Source: an uncultured Pelagibacteraceae bacterium (GTDB lineage Bacteria; Pseudomonadota; Alphaproteobacteria; Pelagibacterales; Pelagibacteraceae). From it: DNA of 42,620 nt. Position numbers and translations under genes: made by a program. The DNA is taken from positions 1 through 42,620 of the forward strand of contig CABZGR010000003.1 in assembly GCA_902525295.1 (NCBI GenBank), in the 5' to 3' direction. Below are positions 30,315 to 40,668 of the stretch, piece by piece. Each line of letters opens with the position of its first letter. The first letter of the stretch is position 1. The notes beneath the pieces are model-generated. The model saw only the letters and a list, made by a program, of their open reading frames with translations, was not told where the DNA came from and did not search any database.

Positions 30315-32882
30315 ATGAATCTAGTAATTGTTGAAAGTCCAGCAAAAGCAAAAACAATTAATAAATATTTAGGATCAGATTATACAGTTCTTGCAAGCTA
30401 TGGACATATAAGAGATCTGCCTTCGAAAAATGGTTCTGTTGATCCTGAAAATGATTTTAAAATGATTTGGGAAGTAGATAGTTTTTCAAAAAAATATTTA
30501 AAAGAAATTACAGATAGTGCTAAAGATTCAAAAAAAATTATTCTAGCTACTGACCCTGACAGAGAAGGTGAAGCAATAGCTTGGCATGTAAAAGAGTTTC
30601 TTGAAGAAAAAAAATTATTAAAAGGTAAAGAAGTTGAAAGAGTTGTTTTCAACGAAATAACGAAAAAAGCAGTTACAAATGGAATAGATAATCCAAGAAA
30701 AATAGAGCCACATTTAGTTGATGCTTATATGGCAAGAAGAGCTCTAGATTATCTAGTAGGTTTTAATATCTCCCCTATTCTATGGACAAAATTACCAGGT
30801 TCTAAATCTGCTGGTCGAGTTCAGTCTGTTGCTCTAAGACTTTTAACCGAAAGAGAACAGGAAATAGAAGTTTTTCAACCAAAAGAATTTTGGACTTTAA
30901 ATATAATTTTTAAAAATAACAAAAATGAAAAAATAAATACAACTATTTCACAATTAGATGGAAATAAGGTTGAGAAATTTTCATTTAAAAACAAACAAGA
31001 TATTAACGACGCTTTATCAAAAATAAAAAATAAAAAATATAACATAACAGATATAAGTTCAAAAACTTATAACAGAAATCCATCAGGACCTTTTACTACA
31101 TCCACATTACAACAAACAGCATCAAGTAAACTTGGTTTTGGAGCATCAAGGACAATGCAAATTGCTCAAAGACTATATCAAGGAATTGATATTGAAGGTG
31201 AAACCGTAGGATTAATTACTTATATGAGAACAGATGGAACTAATATTTCAAAAGATGCGATAACATCTTTCAGAGATTTTATAATGCAGAATTATGGTGA
31301 TAAATATTTACCAGAACAACCTCTAAATTATAGTGGCAAAAAAGCAAAGAATGCTCAAGAAGCTCACGAAGCTATACGTCCAACAGAAATAATTCGAAAA
31401 CCAGAAGATATGAAAAAATACTTAAGCACTGATCAATATAAACTTTATAATTTAATATGGTCTAGATCTTTATCGTCACAAATGCAGTCAGCCAAATTTG
31501 ATAGAAAAACTATTACCATTAACTCAGATGATGATAAAAATATATTCAAAGCTAGTGGTTCAACATTAAAATTTGATGGCTTCCTTAAACTATATAAGGT
31601 CGATGAAAATGATGATGACAATGAAAATATTTTGCCAGATGTTGAAAAAGGTGATGTAATGTTTGAAGATCATATTGATGAACAGCACAATACACAACCA
31701 CCACCTAGATATTCAGAGGCAAGTCTAGTTAAAAAATTAGAGGACCTAGGAATTGGAAGACCATCTACTTATGCAAGTATTATTTCAGTAATAGCTAATA
31801 GAGGTTATGCTGACATAAATAATAAAAGATTTTTCCCAACTGATAGAGGGAAATTACTTTCTGCTTTTTTAGAAAAATTATTTACCAAATATGTTGATTA
31901 TGATTTTACTGCAAAATTAGAAGATCAATTAGATGATATAACGTCAGGTAAAGAAAATTGGATAAAAGTTTTAGAAAACTTTTGGAAAGACTTTAATTCT
32001 AATGTTTCAGGTGTGAAAGAAAAAAGAACTAGAGAAGTATTAGATCTATTAAATGAAAGTCTTGGATCACTAATATTTGAGGTCGATAAGGATGGAAATA
32101 TTGATAGAAAATGCAAACTTTGTGAGTCTGGGCAATTAAGTTTAAAAAATAGTTTTAGAGGTGGTGCTTTTATTGGGTGTTCAAATTATCCAGAATGCAA
32201 ATTTACAAGACCACTATCAAAATCTAAAGCAGCACAACAATTGACACTAGCAGAACCTAAATTCATTGGAAAAAATGATAAAGGTAAAGATATTTTTCTT
32301 AAAAATGGAAGATTTGGTCCATATTTGCAATTTGAGAAAGAAATCATAGAGGAAGATGAAAAAACTAAAAAGAAAAAAAGAAAATTAAAGAAAGAAGAAA
32401 ATAATTTAAAAAATGTTTCAATCCCTAAAGGAATTGAGATTGAAAATATTGATTTAGAAAAAGCAAAATACTTATGCTCATTACCATTAAGTTTAGGTAA
32501 AAATCCTGAAAATGATAAGGATATTACTGTGAATGTTGGAAGATTTGGTCCTTACCTTAAATGTGAAAATAAATCTGCTAGACTAGAAAATGTGGATGAA
32601 TTATTCACAATTGGATTAAATAGAGCTGTTACGTTAATTGCCGAAGCTAAACCAGGAAGAATTTCATCATCTATGATAAAAGATTTAGGAGAACACCCTG
32701 AAGATAAAAAGCCAGTTAGAATTATGAAAGGTCAGTATGGTCCTTACATTAAATACAAATCTTTAAATGCTACTATACCTGAAGAAAAAGATCCTGTTGA
32801 ATTAACTATGGAAGAAGCATTAATTTTAATTGAGAAAAGGAAAGAATACGATAGAAATAAAAAGAAAAAGAAAGGTAAGTAA
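30315..32882 (+). CDS. topA: DNA topoisomerase I
   Basis: 855 aa; LVIVESPAKAKTINKYLG; TDPDREGEAIAWHV; GLITYMRTDGTNIS; 4-Cys zinc finger CKLC...CSNYPEC. Confidence 0.98.
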   Translation: MNLVIVESPAKAKTINKYLGSDYTVLASYGHIRDLPSKNGSVDPENDFKMIWEVDSFSKKYLKEITDSAKDSKKIILATDPDREGEAIAWHVKEFLEEKKLLKGKEVERVVFNEITKKAVTNGIDNPRKIEPHLVDAYMARRALDYLVGFNISPILWTKLPGSKSAGRVQSVALRLLTEREQEIEVFQPKEFWTLNIIFKNNKNEKINTTISQLDGNKVEKFSFKNKQDINDALSKIKNKKYNITDISSKTYNRNPSGPFTTSTLQQTASSKLGFGASRTMQIAQRLYQGIDIEGETVGLITYMRTDGTNISKDAITSFRDFIMQNYGDKYLPEQPLNYSGKKAKNAQEAHEAIRPTEIIRKPEDMKKYLSTDQYKLYNLIWSRSLSSQMQSAKFDRKTITINSDDDKNIFKASGSTLKFDGFLKLYKVDENDDDNENILPDVEKGDVMFEDHIDEQHNTQPPPRYSEASLVKKLEDLGIGRPSTYASIISVIANRGYADINNKRFFPTDRGKLLSAFLEKLFTKYVDYDFTAKLEDQLDDITSGKENWIKVLENFWKDFNSNVSGVKEKRTREVLDLLNESLGSLIFEVDKDGNIDRKCKLCESGQLSLKNSFRGGAFIGCSNYPECKFTRPLSKSKAAQQLTLAEPKFIGKNDKGKDIFLKNGRFGPYLQFEKEIIEEDEKTKKKKRKLKKEENNLKNVSIPKGIEIENIDLEKAKYLCSLPLSLGKNPENDKDITVNVGRFGPYLKCENKSARLENVDELFTIGLNRAVTLIAEAKPGRISSSMIKDLGEHPEDKKPVRIMKGQYGPYIKYKSLNATIPEEKDPVELTMEEALILIEKRKEYDRNKKKKKGK

Positions 32883-33343
32883 TGTCAGCAGATGAAAATT
32901 TAAAGAATTTAAATATCAAATTACCAAAAGCTAATGATCCTGTTGGATCATATGCAGCTACAAGAATATCTGGAAATTTACTATATATATCCGGCCAAAT
33001 ATCAATTGATGAGAATGGAAATTTAATTAAAGGAAAACTCGGTAAAGATTATAATACTGAAGAAGGTTATGAGGCAGCTAAAAGATGTGCATTAAGTATA
33101 ATATCTCAAGCAAAAAAAGCATGTGGAGATGATTTATCCAAAATTAAATCATGTTTGAAACTTACCGGATACGTTAATTCTACTGATGATTTTATTGAGC
33201 AACCAAAAGTCATAAATGGAGCCTCAGATCTAATAAAAAGCGTATTTGATGAAGCTGGGTCGCATGCAAGAGCTGCTGTCAGCACTAATAGCCTTCCATT
33301 GGGTGTTGCGGTTGAAGTTGATGCAATATTTGATCTTAATTAG
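32882..33343 (+). CDS. RidA/YjgF/YER057c family protein
   Basis: 153 aa; LLYISGQISIDENGNLIKGKLG; HARAAVSTNSLPLGVAVEVDAIF. Confidence 0.92.
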   Translation: MSADENLKNLNIKLPKANDPVGSYAATRISGNLLYISGQISIDENGNLIKGKLGKDYNTEEGYEAAKRCALSIISQAKKACGDDLSKIKSCLKLTGYVNSTDDFIEQPKVINGASDLIKSVFDEAGSHARAAVSTNSLPLGVAVEVDAIFDLN

Positions 33344-34633
33344 TTATCTACCAATACTAAAATAATTTATTTTATTTTTTTTCATTTCAGAAGTTGAATA
33401 AAGATTTCTCATATCAAAAACTTTAAATTTTCTTTTTTTTGTAATTTTTTTAAAGTTTAGTTGTTTAAACTCATTCCATTCTGTATGAATAATTATTAAA
33501 TCCGCATTTTGACAAGCTTCTTTGATATTTTCACAATAGGTTATATTTTTTGATTTAAATTGTTTCTTCTGGCCTGTTGGTTCATAATAACTTATAAATG
33601 CACCCTTTTTTACTAAAGAAGGAATCATTTTTAAAGATGGTGATTCTCTCATATCATCCGTACCAGATTTAAAAGTAACCCCCAAAAATGAAATATTTTT
33701 ATTTTTTATTTTATTTTTCATTATTATTTTAATCCTATCTAATAATAAATTATTTCTCTTTTCATTTGATCTAATTACAGTTTTTACAACTGATAGATTG
33801 GTTTTAAATATTTGACCAGTAGAGACAAGAGCTCTTGTATCTTTTGGAAAACATGATCCTCCATATGCTGGTCCGGCTCTTAAAAATCTACTTCCAATTC
33901 TGTCATCTAAACCCATACCAGTTGCAACATCCTGAACATCTATGTGAGATTTCTCGCATAGATTTGCAATTTCGTTAATAAATGTAATTTTAGTGGCTAA
34001 AAAGGCATTTGAAGCATATTTGATTAATTCAGCGGACCTTCTTGAAGTATTGATATATCTACTACCTTTTTTTATTAAAGGAAGATAAAGATTTTTCATT
34101 GTCGTATTTGCTTTTTTACTATTAGTTCCAATCACTACTCTATCAGGATATTGAAAATCTCTTATTGCCTCTCCTTCTCTTAAAAACTCTGGATTAGAAA
34201 CAACATCAAATTTATTTTTATTTTTTTTTAAATTTAAAATTTTTTCTATTTTATCACCGGTACTGACTGGAACTGTAGATTTTGTTACTATAATTTTATA
34301 TTTATTAAGATTGGATTTGATACTTTTTACAACATTATAAACATATTTTAAATCAGCTTTGTTATTTATTGTTGGTGTACCTACACATATAAATATAATA
34401 TCTGATTTTTTTATTGAGCTAGAAATATCTGTTGAGAATAAAAGTCTTTTTTTTTTTAAATTTATTTCAACCATTTCTTGAAGACCAGGTTCATAAATTG
34501 GTATTATTCCTTTGTTTAATTTTTCTACAATTTCTTTATTAATATCAACGCATGTAACTGTATTACCTAAGTCAGAAAAACAAGCCCCACTAACTAAACC
34601 GACATAACCAGATCCTATAATGCAAATTTTCAT
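33344..34633 (-). CDS. ugd: UDP-glucose 6-dehydrogenase
   Basis: 429 aa; MKICIIGSGYVGLVSGACFSDLG; SNPEFLREGEAI; GPAYGGSCFPKDTRAL. Confidence 0.96.
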   Translation of the reverse strand: MKICIIGSGYVGLVSGACFSDLGNTVTCVDINKEIVEKLNKGIIPIYEPGLQEMVEINLKKKRLLFSTDISSSIKKSDIIFICVGTPTINNKADLKYVYNVVKSIKSNLNKYKIIVTKSTVPVSTGDKIEKILNLKKNKNKFDVVSNPEFLREGEAIRDFQYPDRVVIGTNSKKANTTMKNLYLPLIKKGSRYINTSRRSAELIKYASNAFLATKITFINEIANLCEKSHIDVQDVATGMGLDDRIGSRFLRAGPAYGGSCFPKDTRALVSTGQIFKTNLSVVKTVIRSNEKRNNLLLDRIKIIMKNKIKNKNISFLGVTFKSGTDDMRESPSLKMIPSLVKKGAFISYYEPTGQKKQFKSKNITYCENIKEACQNADLIIIHTEWNEFKQLNFKKITKKRKFKVFDMRNLYSTSEMKKNKINYFSIGR

Positions 34634-35445
34634 AGCTTAGAAATTTCAATTCCAGATTTAATATACCCTTTCATAGATCCACAATCTAAATAATTGCCTC
34701 TAAATTTATGTCCAATAAATAAATATTGATCTAATATCATTCGTCTTATTGCATCTGTAATATGTATTTCACCACCTTTACCTTTTTTTTGATTTTTTAG
34801 ATAAGAAAAAATTTTCTTTGATAAAATGTATCTTCCTATAACAGCGTTATTTGAAGGAGCATCTTTAGCATTAGGTTTTTCAATTACATCTGCAATTTTA
34901 AAATTTAATTTATCAATATTTTTTTTAATTGAATAAATTCCCCAACGATCTACATTGTTTTTTTTAACTTTCATACTTGCCATTACTGATCCTTTTAATT
35001 TATTATGAATTTTTATCATATCTTTTGTACAATTTATTTTCATAATTAAATCATCAGGTAACAACATTAAAAAATAATTATTTTTTATAAACTTTTTAGT
35101 TTTAAGAATAGCATCACCAGTTCCCATGGGTTTATTTTGATAAACAAATTTAATTTTTTTTCTAAAAAAAAGGATTTTTTTATACTCTTTAATTATTCTG
35201 GGATCTTTCTTTTTTTTTATAATAGATTTGTAAAAATTATCATTATTGAAATATTTCTTTATCATCTCTTTTTTTTTTGAAATAATAAAAATTATTTCAC
35301 TTACACCAGCCTCAATACATTCGTCTAAAATATACTCAATTCCTGGTTTTCCATTTATTGGAAGTAGTTCTTTGGGAAAAACACTTGTCAAAGGTAGCAA
35401 ACGTGTGCCCAAACCAGCAAGAGGAATAATAGCTTGTTTAATCAT
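34630..35445 (-). CDS. galU: UTP-glucose-1-phosphate uridylyltransferase
   Basis: 271 aa; IPLAGLGTRLLPLTSVFPKELLPINGKPGIEYILDE; GEIHITDAI. Confidence 0.96.
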   Translation of the reverse strand: MIKQAIIPLAGLGTRLLPLTSVFPKELLPINGKPGIEYILDECIEAGVSEIIFIISKKKEMIKKYFNNDNFYKSIIKKKKDPRIIKEYKKILFFRKKIKFVYQNKPMGTGDAILKTKKFIKNNYFLMLLPDDLIMKINCTKDMIKIHNKLKGSVMASMKVKKNNVDRWGIYSIKKNIDKLNFKIADVIEKPNAKDAPSNNAVIGRYILSKKIFSYLKNQKKGKGGEIHITDAIRRMILDQYLFIGHKFRGNYLDCGSMKGYIKSGIEISKL

Positions 35446-35459
35446 TAAGATGATTTACT

Positions 35460-35465
35460 TATAAT
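35460..35465 (+). promoter_or_regulatory. Putative -10 box (TATAAT) for panC
   Basis: Perfect TATAAT in the 34-bp galU/panC divergent intergenic region, 14 nt before the panC ATG. Confidence 0.4.
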
Positions 35466-35479
35466 CATATTTATTAAAA

Positions 35480-36283
35480 ATGAAAATTTTAAAAAATGTT
35501 TTTGAACTAAATAAGGCAGTAAAAAATTACAAAAATGTTGGATTTGTACCTACAATGGGAGGAATTCATAAAGGCCACGTATCTTTAATAAAAATTTCAC
35601 AAAAAAATAACAAAGAAACAATAGTCAGTATTTTTGTCAATCCAACACAATTTAATCAAAAAAAAGATTTTAAGAATTATCCTAGGAATATAAAAAAAGA
35701 TATTTCGATATTAAAAAAACTTAAAGTTAATTATTTATTTTTACCAGAGGTCAATGAAATATATAAAAATAAAATAAAAAATTTTAAACTTAATAAATTT
35801 GATAAAATTTTATGTGCTAAATATAGAAAAGGTCATTTTGAGGGTGTATTAAACGTGATGAATAGATTGTTATCTATTGTTAAATCTAAGCATGTTTATA
35901 TGGGTGAAAAAGATTTTCAACAATACATGTTAATTAAAAGAATATTGGGTAAAAAATATAAAATAAATATTGTTGGTTGTCCTACTATTCGAGAAAGTAA
36001 TAAAATTGCTCTATCTACAAGAAACAAATTGTTAAATAAATCCTCCATAAAAAAAGCATCAAAAATAGCCATTAAATTAGATAAGATTAAAAGACTATCA
36101 CAAACTAATAAATTTATAGATTTGTCAAAATCTAAATATGAGCTTGAAAATAAATTTAAAATTAAAATTGATTATCTTGAATTTAGAGATGAGAAAAAAA
36201 TGAAATTAGATAATTTTAAATATAAATATAGACTATTTATTGCCTATCATATTAATGGAGTAAGATTGATTGATAATTTTTGA
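35480..36283 (+). CDS. panC: Pantoate-beta-alanine ligase
   Basis: 267 aa; VGFVPTMGGIHKGHVSLIK; SIFVNPTQF; MGEKDFQQ; REDNKIALSTRN-like RESNKIALSTRNKLL. Confidence 0.95.
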   Translation: MKILKNVFELNKAVKNYKNVGFVPTMGGIHKGHVSLIKISQKNNKETIVSIFVNPTQFNQKKDFKNYPRNIKKDISILKKLKVNYLFLPEVNEIYKNKIKNFKLNKFDKILCAKYRKGHFEGVLNVMNRLLSIVKSKHVYMGEKDFQQYMLIKRILGKKYKINIVGCPTIRESNKIALSTRNKLLNKSSIKKASKIAIKLDKIKRLSQTNKFIDLSKSKYELENKFKIKIDYLEFRDEKKMKLDNFKYKYRLFIAYHINGVRLIDNF

Positions 36284-37657
36284 TTATAAAAAATAAGCTC
36301 CTACACCTAAGAAAGATACAAATCCAATTACATCAGTTATTGTTGTTACAAATACACTAGAAGAAATTGCAGGATCAATTTTCATTTTATTTAATGTTAC
36401 AGGTACTAAAATACCAAAAAGACCAGCAACTATCATAGTTAAAACCATTGAAATTGAGATTATTAGGGAGAGCTGAATATCATTAAACCATAGTTGAACT
36501 ATCAAAGAACTTATAATTGCAAAAATAACTCCATTTAAAACCCCAATATTAAATTCTTTAATAATATTATTCGTAAAATTATTTTTTGTTAAATCCTGTG
36601 TCGCTAAAGATCTTACTGTGACAGCTAATGTTTGCATGCCAGCGTTACCACCCATTGATGCTACGATTGGCATTAAAAAAGCCAATACTACCATTTGCTC
36701 TATTGTAGCGCCAAATAGACTAATGCAATAAGTTGCTAGAAAAGCAGTAAACAAATTTAATAACAACCAATTAAATCTTCTCTTTGTTTTTGTTATTACC
36801 CCATCAGTTATTTCTTCATCACCTACTCCAGCTAATCTAAGTGCATCCTCTTCAGCTTCCTCTTTTAATACTGTTAGAACATCATCATAAGCTATCATCC
36901 CGACTAATTTGTCAGACTTATCTACTACAGCAGCTGAACTCAAATTATAATTTTCAAATAAATTACCGACTTCCTCTCTATCCATATCAACCGGTATAAG
37001 TGTTTGAGATTCAGCCATAATAGACATCATTTTTGTGTCTCTTGGAGTTCGTAATACTCTTGATGAAGGTACTGTACCAATGGGTTTGAATTCTTGATCA
37101 ACTATAAATATTTCTAGAAATTCCTCAGGAAGCTCTTTATTTTCTCTTAGATAATCTATTGTTTGTCCTACAGACCAGTTACTTGGTATAGCTGTAAATT
37201 CACGCTGCATTAATCTAGCAGCTGAGTCTTCAGGATAACTTAAGCTTTCAAGTAATGCAAATCGGTCTTTTGGAGGTAATGAGCTAAGAATTGTATTTTT
37301 TTCTTTTTCATCAACATTTTCTAAAATCTTAATTGCATCATCTGACTCTAAATTTTTTAGTATATTCACTATCGAATCAGATGATAAATAAGCAATCATT
37401 TCAGACTGAATTGATTCATTTAATTCAACAAAAACTTCAGGGTCAACCTTGAAACTATTTAATTTTATTAAATTTTCTCGATCATTTTGACTTAAATGTT
37501 CAATTATATCAGCAGCATCTGCTGGATGCATGGCATTGAACGAATTTGTAATAAATCCGGCATCATTTGAGGCAATTTTATCTGTGACAACTTTGATGAA
37601 TTCTTTGTTAAATTCAAAGTTAACTTTTTTATCTTTTATTTTTTTTACTATAGTCAT
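36284..37657 (-). CDS. mgtE: Magnesium transporter MgtE
   Basis: 457 aa; N domain HPADAADIIEHL, CBS pair, C-terminal TM domain PIVASMGGNAGMQTLAVTVRSLA. Confidence 0.95.
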   Translation of the reverse strand: MTIVKKIKDKKVNFEFNKEFIKVVTDKIASNDAGFITNSFNAMHPADAADIIEHLSQNDRENLIKLNSFKVDPEVFVELNESIQSEMIAYLSSDSIVNILKNLESDDAIKILENVDEKEKNTILSSLPPKDRFALLESLSYPEDSAARLMQREFTAIPSNWSVGQTIDYLRENKELPEEFLEIFIVDQEFKPIGTVPSSRVLRTPRDTKMMSIMAESQTLIPVDMDREEVGNLFENYNLSSAAVVDKSDKLVGMIAYDDVLTVLKEEAEEDALRLAGVGDEEITDGVITKTKRRFNWLLLNLFTAFLATYCISLFGATIEQMVVLAFLMPIVASMGGNAGMQTLAVTVRSLATQDLTKNNFTNNIIKEFNIGVLNGVIFAIISSLIVQLWFNDIQLSLIISISMVLTMIVAGLFGILVPVTLNKMKIDPAISSSVFVTTITDVIGFVSFLGVGAYFL

Positions 37658-37718
37658 AAAATTTACCTATAATTTAGTTGGCACTATTAATACAAAATAA
37701 AAATAATACAAATTTATA

Positions 37719-38342
37719 ATGACAATAGAGATAAAAAAGTCAGTAAAACCAATAAAATATAAATCTGCAATAGATATACTTGAAGATAGATTGGAGCAAA
37801 TCAAATTAAATAAAAATAAAGAACTTGTTTGGATACTTGAACATGAAGAGATTTATACTGGCGGAACAAGTTTTAGTGATAATGAGATATTAGATAAATC
37901 TATAAACTTTATTAAAACAAATAGAGGTGGAAAAATAACATATCATGGACCTGGTCAATTAGTTTTTTATTTTGTGATTGATTTAAACAAAAGAGGCAAA
38001 AATATAAAAAAAATTATAACTGCAATCGAAAAGACAATTATAGATACTTTAATAAAATATAATATAAGGTGTTTTGCTGATAGAAAAAATATTGGAATTT
38101 GGTTTGAGCACAAATCTGGTAAAATAGATAAAATTGCAGCAATAGGCATAAAAGTAAAGAAATGGATTGCTTATCACGGTTTTGCATTAAATATTTCCAA
38201 TGATCTTAATGTATATAAAAAGATAGTTCCTTGTGGAATCAGAGATAGAGGAGTTTCAAATTTAAGTAAGATAAAAAAACAAAATTATAAAAATATTGAG
38301 AATGATTTAATAAAAAATTTTTTATCCAATATTAAAAATTAA
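37719..38342 (+). CDS. lipB: Octanoyltransferase LipB
   Basis: 207 aa; [60 protein letters not shown]. Confidence 0.95.
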   Translation: MTIEIKKSVKPIKYKSAIDILEDRLEQIKLNKNKELVWILEHEEIYTGGTSFSDNEILDKSINFIKTNRGGKITYHGPGQLVFYFVIDLNKRGKNIKKIITAIEKTIIDTLIKYNIRCFADRKNIGIWFEHKSGKIDKIAAIGIKVKKWIAYHGFALNISNDLNVYKKIVPCGIRDRGVSNLSKIKKQNYKNIENDLIKNFLSNIKN

Positions 38343-39240
38343 GTCTTTTGGTTTTTAACATATTTCTAAAATAATCTGGAGGAGTAGCTCTAAAAGTGTA
38401 TTTTTTCTCATTTATTTTAAATTTTATTTCATAAGAATGTAACATTAAATTTTTATTATTTATTTTTGAGTTATTTGTTGAATTATATTTTTTATCACCA
38501 ATAATGGAGTTTCCTAAATTAAATAATTGTTTTCTTAGTTGGTGTTTTCTTCCAGTAATTGGATTTAGCTGAATAAAGGTCGCATAATTATTTTTATCTA
38601 AAATTTCATATTTTGTTTCAGCTTTTTCAACAATTTTTTTTTTATTTTCAAATCTTATCAAATCGTCTTTTATTACGCCTTTATCAATTAAAATTAATTC
38701 ACCATTACATATTGCTAAATAGGTTTTATAAACTTTTCTTAATCTAAAAAGTGAAGTGAGCAGTTGGGCTGTTTTCCTATTCTTTGCAATTATAAAAACA
38801 CCAGAAGTATCCTTGTCTAATCTGTGGACAGAATAAGGTTTCTCATCTCTAAATAAATTACTTTTTGCAAATATATCAATTATATTTTTTTTTGATTTTG
38901 TGCCACCCTGCACAGAAATTCCTGATTGTTTATTTAGAACAACAAAATTATCATTATTTTCAATAATTAAATCTTCATTTTCTTTTATAATTTGATTACT
39001 AGGATTATATTTTTTTTTATGTTGCTCAATTTTTTCCTCAAAATTTAAATTATAAATATTAAGTTTGTCACCAGTTTTAACTTTTTGAGAGCTTTTTACT
39101 TTTTTTTGATTTAATTTTAATTTTCCATTTCTTAGGTTTTTTTCAATAAGTCCTTGTGGAATTTTTCCTAAATGATTTCGAATAAATCTATCAATACGCA
39201 TATCGTTAAAAGACTTATCTACATTAATTGATTTTTTCAT
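38332..39240 (-). CDS. RluC/RluA-family 23S rRNA pseudouridine synthase
   Basis: 302 aa; S4 domain, [34 protein letters not shown]. Confidence 0.93.
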   Translation of the reverse strand: MKKSINVDKSFNDMRIDRFIRNHLGKIPQGLIEKNLRNGKLKLNQKKVKSSQKVKTGDKLNIYNLNFEEKIEQHKKKYNPSNQIIKENEDLIIENNDNFVVLNKQSGISVQGGTKSKKNIIDIFAKSNLFRDEKPYSVHRLDKDTSGVFIIAKNRKTAQLLTSLFRLRKVYKTYLAICNGELILIDKGVIKDDLIRFENKKKIVEKAETKYEILDKNNYATFIQLNPITGRKHQLRKQLFNLGNSIIGDKKYNSTNNSKINNKNLMLHSYEIKFKINEKKYTFRATPPDYFRNMLKTKRLNF

Positions 39241-40159
39241 TTTTTTTTAATTTTTTGCAACTATTGTTTTCTTCGTCTAGCCTAAGGTCTTTGCACTTTT
39301 TACCTATAGCAATAGAGTCATAATATACAACTGTATCAGCTCTTTTTGGTGGATTACCTTTGTGCATTATATTAAACCTATTAATATTACTTTTGTATAT
39401 TCCAAACTTCATATAAGACTGTTTGCTTATATTATTATTAGTCAATCCTTTATAATTAACTACAAGTTCGTTATTAGCCCAAATTTTAATAAAACTCTTA
39501 TTTGGCCAATCAACAAATTCCATATTAATAACAAAATCATTCCATTTACCTTTTACATTATTTGCTTCTAAAATTTTATAAGTGTCAAACCCTCCAAAAC
39601 TATGATTTACAAAATCTGTCCATTGTAAATCTCCATTTGGAGCAATTCTGAACATAAAATTTACTGGACCTGCTTTAGAATGTATTTGCCATATAGTATT
39701 ACTTATAGGAATTGTAAATTCACTATTGTCAGGGATATAAATGCTAAATTTAAACCATGTATTTTTAGACTTTAATCCTAACATGCTAACTTCAGATCTT
39801 TCTCTAAAGGTAACGCACTCATCTGATTTTCTTTGTTGACCACAATCACCATCACCATTTTTAAATTTCCAAGCTATTTTGCCAGATCTAACAATTTTAT
39901 TTTGAATTATTAATCCATCTTTAGGAAAGTTATATAAAGGTGACAAGTGCATTCTACATTTGGTTTTTTTTCCATGACTCCATTGACAATCAATATTTGA
40001 TAAGTCAATTAAATCTTTTTCATGATCTAAATTAAACCAAGGCATGTTATCATCACCCAATGTATAAAATCTTAAACCGTCAATTTTTGATTGATTTGCT
40101 TTTAAAATATTAGTTGTAAATAAAAATATTATAAATATTTGAAAAATTATATTTTTCAT
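39224..40159 (-). CDS. Exported polysaccharide-lyase-like protein (heparin lyase I / PL20-like jelly roll)
   Basis: 311 aa; signal peptide MKNIIFQIFIIFLFTTNILKA; FRERSEVSMLG, NTIWQIHSKAGPVNFMFRIAPNGDLQW, KGKWNDFVINMEF, YMKFGIYKS; about six extracytoplasmic Cys. Confidence 0.6.
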   Translation of the reverse strand: MKNIIFQIFIIFLFTTNILKANQSKIDGLRFYTLGDDNMPWFNLDHEKDLIDLSNIDCQWSHGKKTKCRMHLSPLYNFPKDGLIIQNKIVRSGKIAWKFKNGDGDCGQQRKSDECVTFRERSEVSMLGLKSKNTWFKFSIYIPDNSEFTIPISNTIWQIHSKAGPVNFMFRIAPNGDLQWTDFVNHSFGGFDTYKILEANNVKGKWNDFVINMEFVDWPNKSFIKIWANNELVVNYKGLTNNNISKQSYMKFGIYKSNINRFNIMHKGNPPKRADTVVYYDSIAIGKKCKDLRLDEENNSCKKLKKNEKIN

Positions 40160-40224
40160 TTCGTTAATATAAAATACTAGATAATTGTTTTACAACATCA
40201 ATTAAATAAAATATGAATTAAAGA

Positions 40225-40668
40225 CTAAGCTGTAGCTTGCTTTTTATCTTCTACTTTTGGTGTATCTTTAGCAGGGTTCTTTTTCTTTTTATCAACTCTT
40301 TTTGCTTCAACATCCCTATCTACAAACTCTATTACTGCCATTGGTGCATTATCACCATATCTAAATCCTGCCTTGATAATTCTTGTATATCCACCTTTTC
40401 TATTTTCATATCTTTTAGAAAGAGTTTTTTTAACTTTATTTGTAGATCTAATGTCTTGCAGTTTTGAAATTAAAGTCTTTGTATTAGATAATGTATCTTT
40501 TTTGCCGAGTGTAATGATTTTGTCTGCTTGAGGCTTCAAAACTTTTGCTTTTGGTAAAGTAGTTGTAATTTGCTCATACTTTATTAATGAGTTAAGCATA
40601 TTTTTAATCAGAGCTTTTCTATGTTCTGAAGTTCTGTTGAGCTTTTTATAGCCCATTTTATGTCTCAT
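40225..40668 (-). CDS. rplQ: 50S ribosomal protein L17
   Basis: 147 aa; [24 protein letters not shown]; downstream of rpoA. Confidence 0.98.
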   Translation of the reverse strand: MRHKMGYKKLNRTSEHRKALIKNMLNSLIKYEQITTTLPKAKVLKPQADKIITLGKKDTLSNTKTLISKLQDIRSTNKVKKTLSKRYENRKGGYTRIIKAGFRYGDNAPMAVIEFVDRDVEAKRVDKKKKNPAKDTPKVEDKKQATA

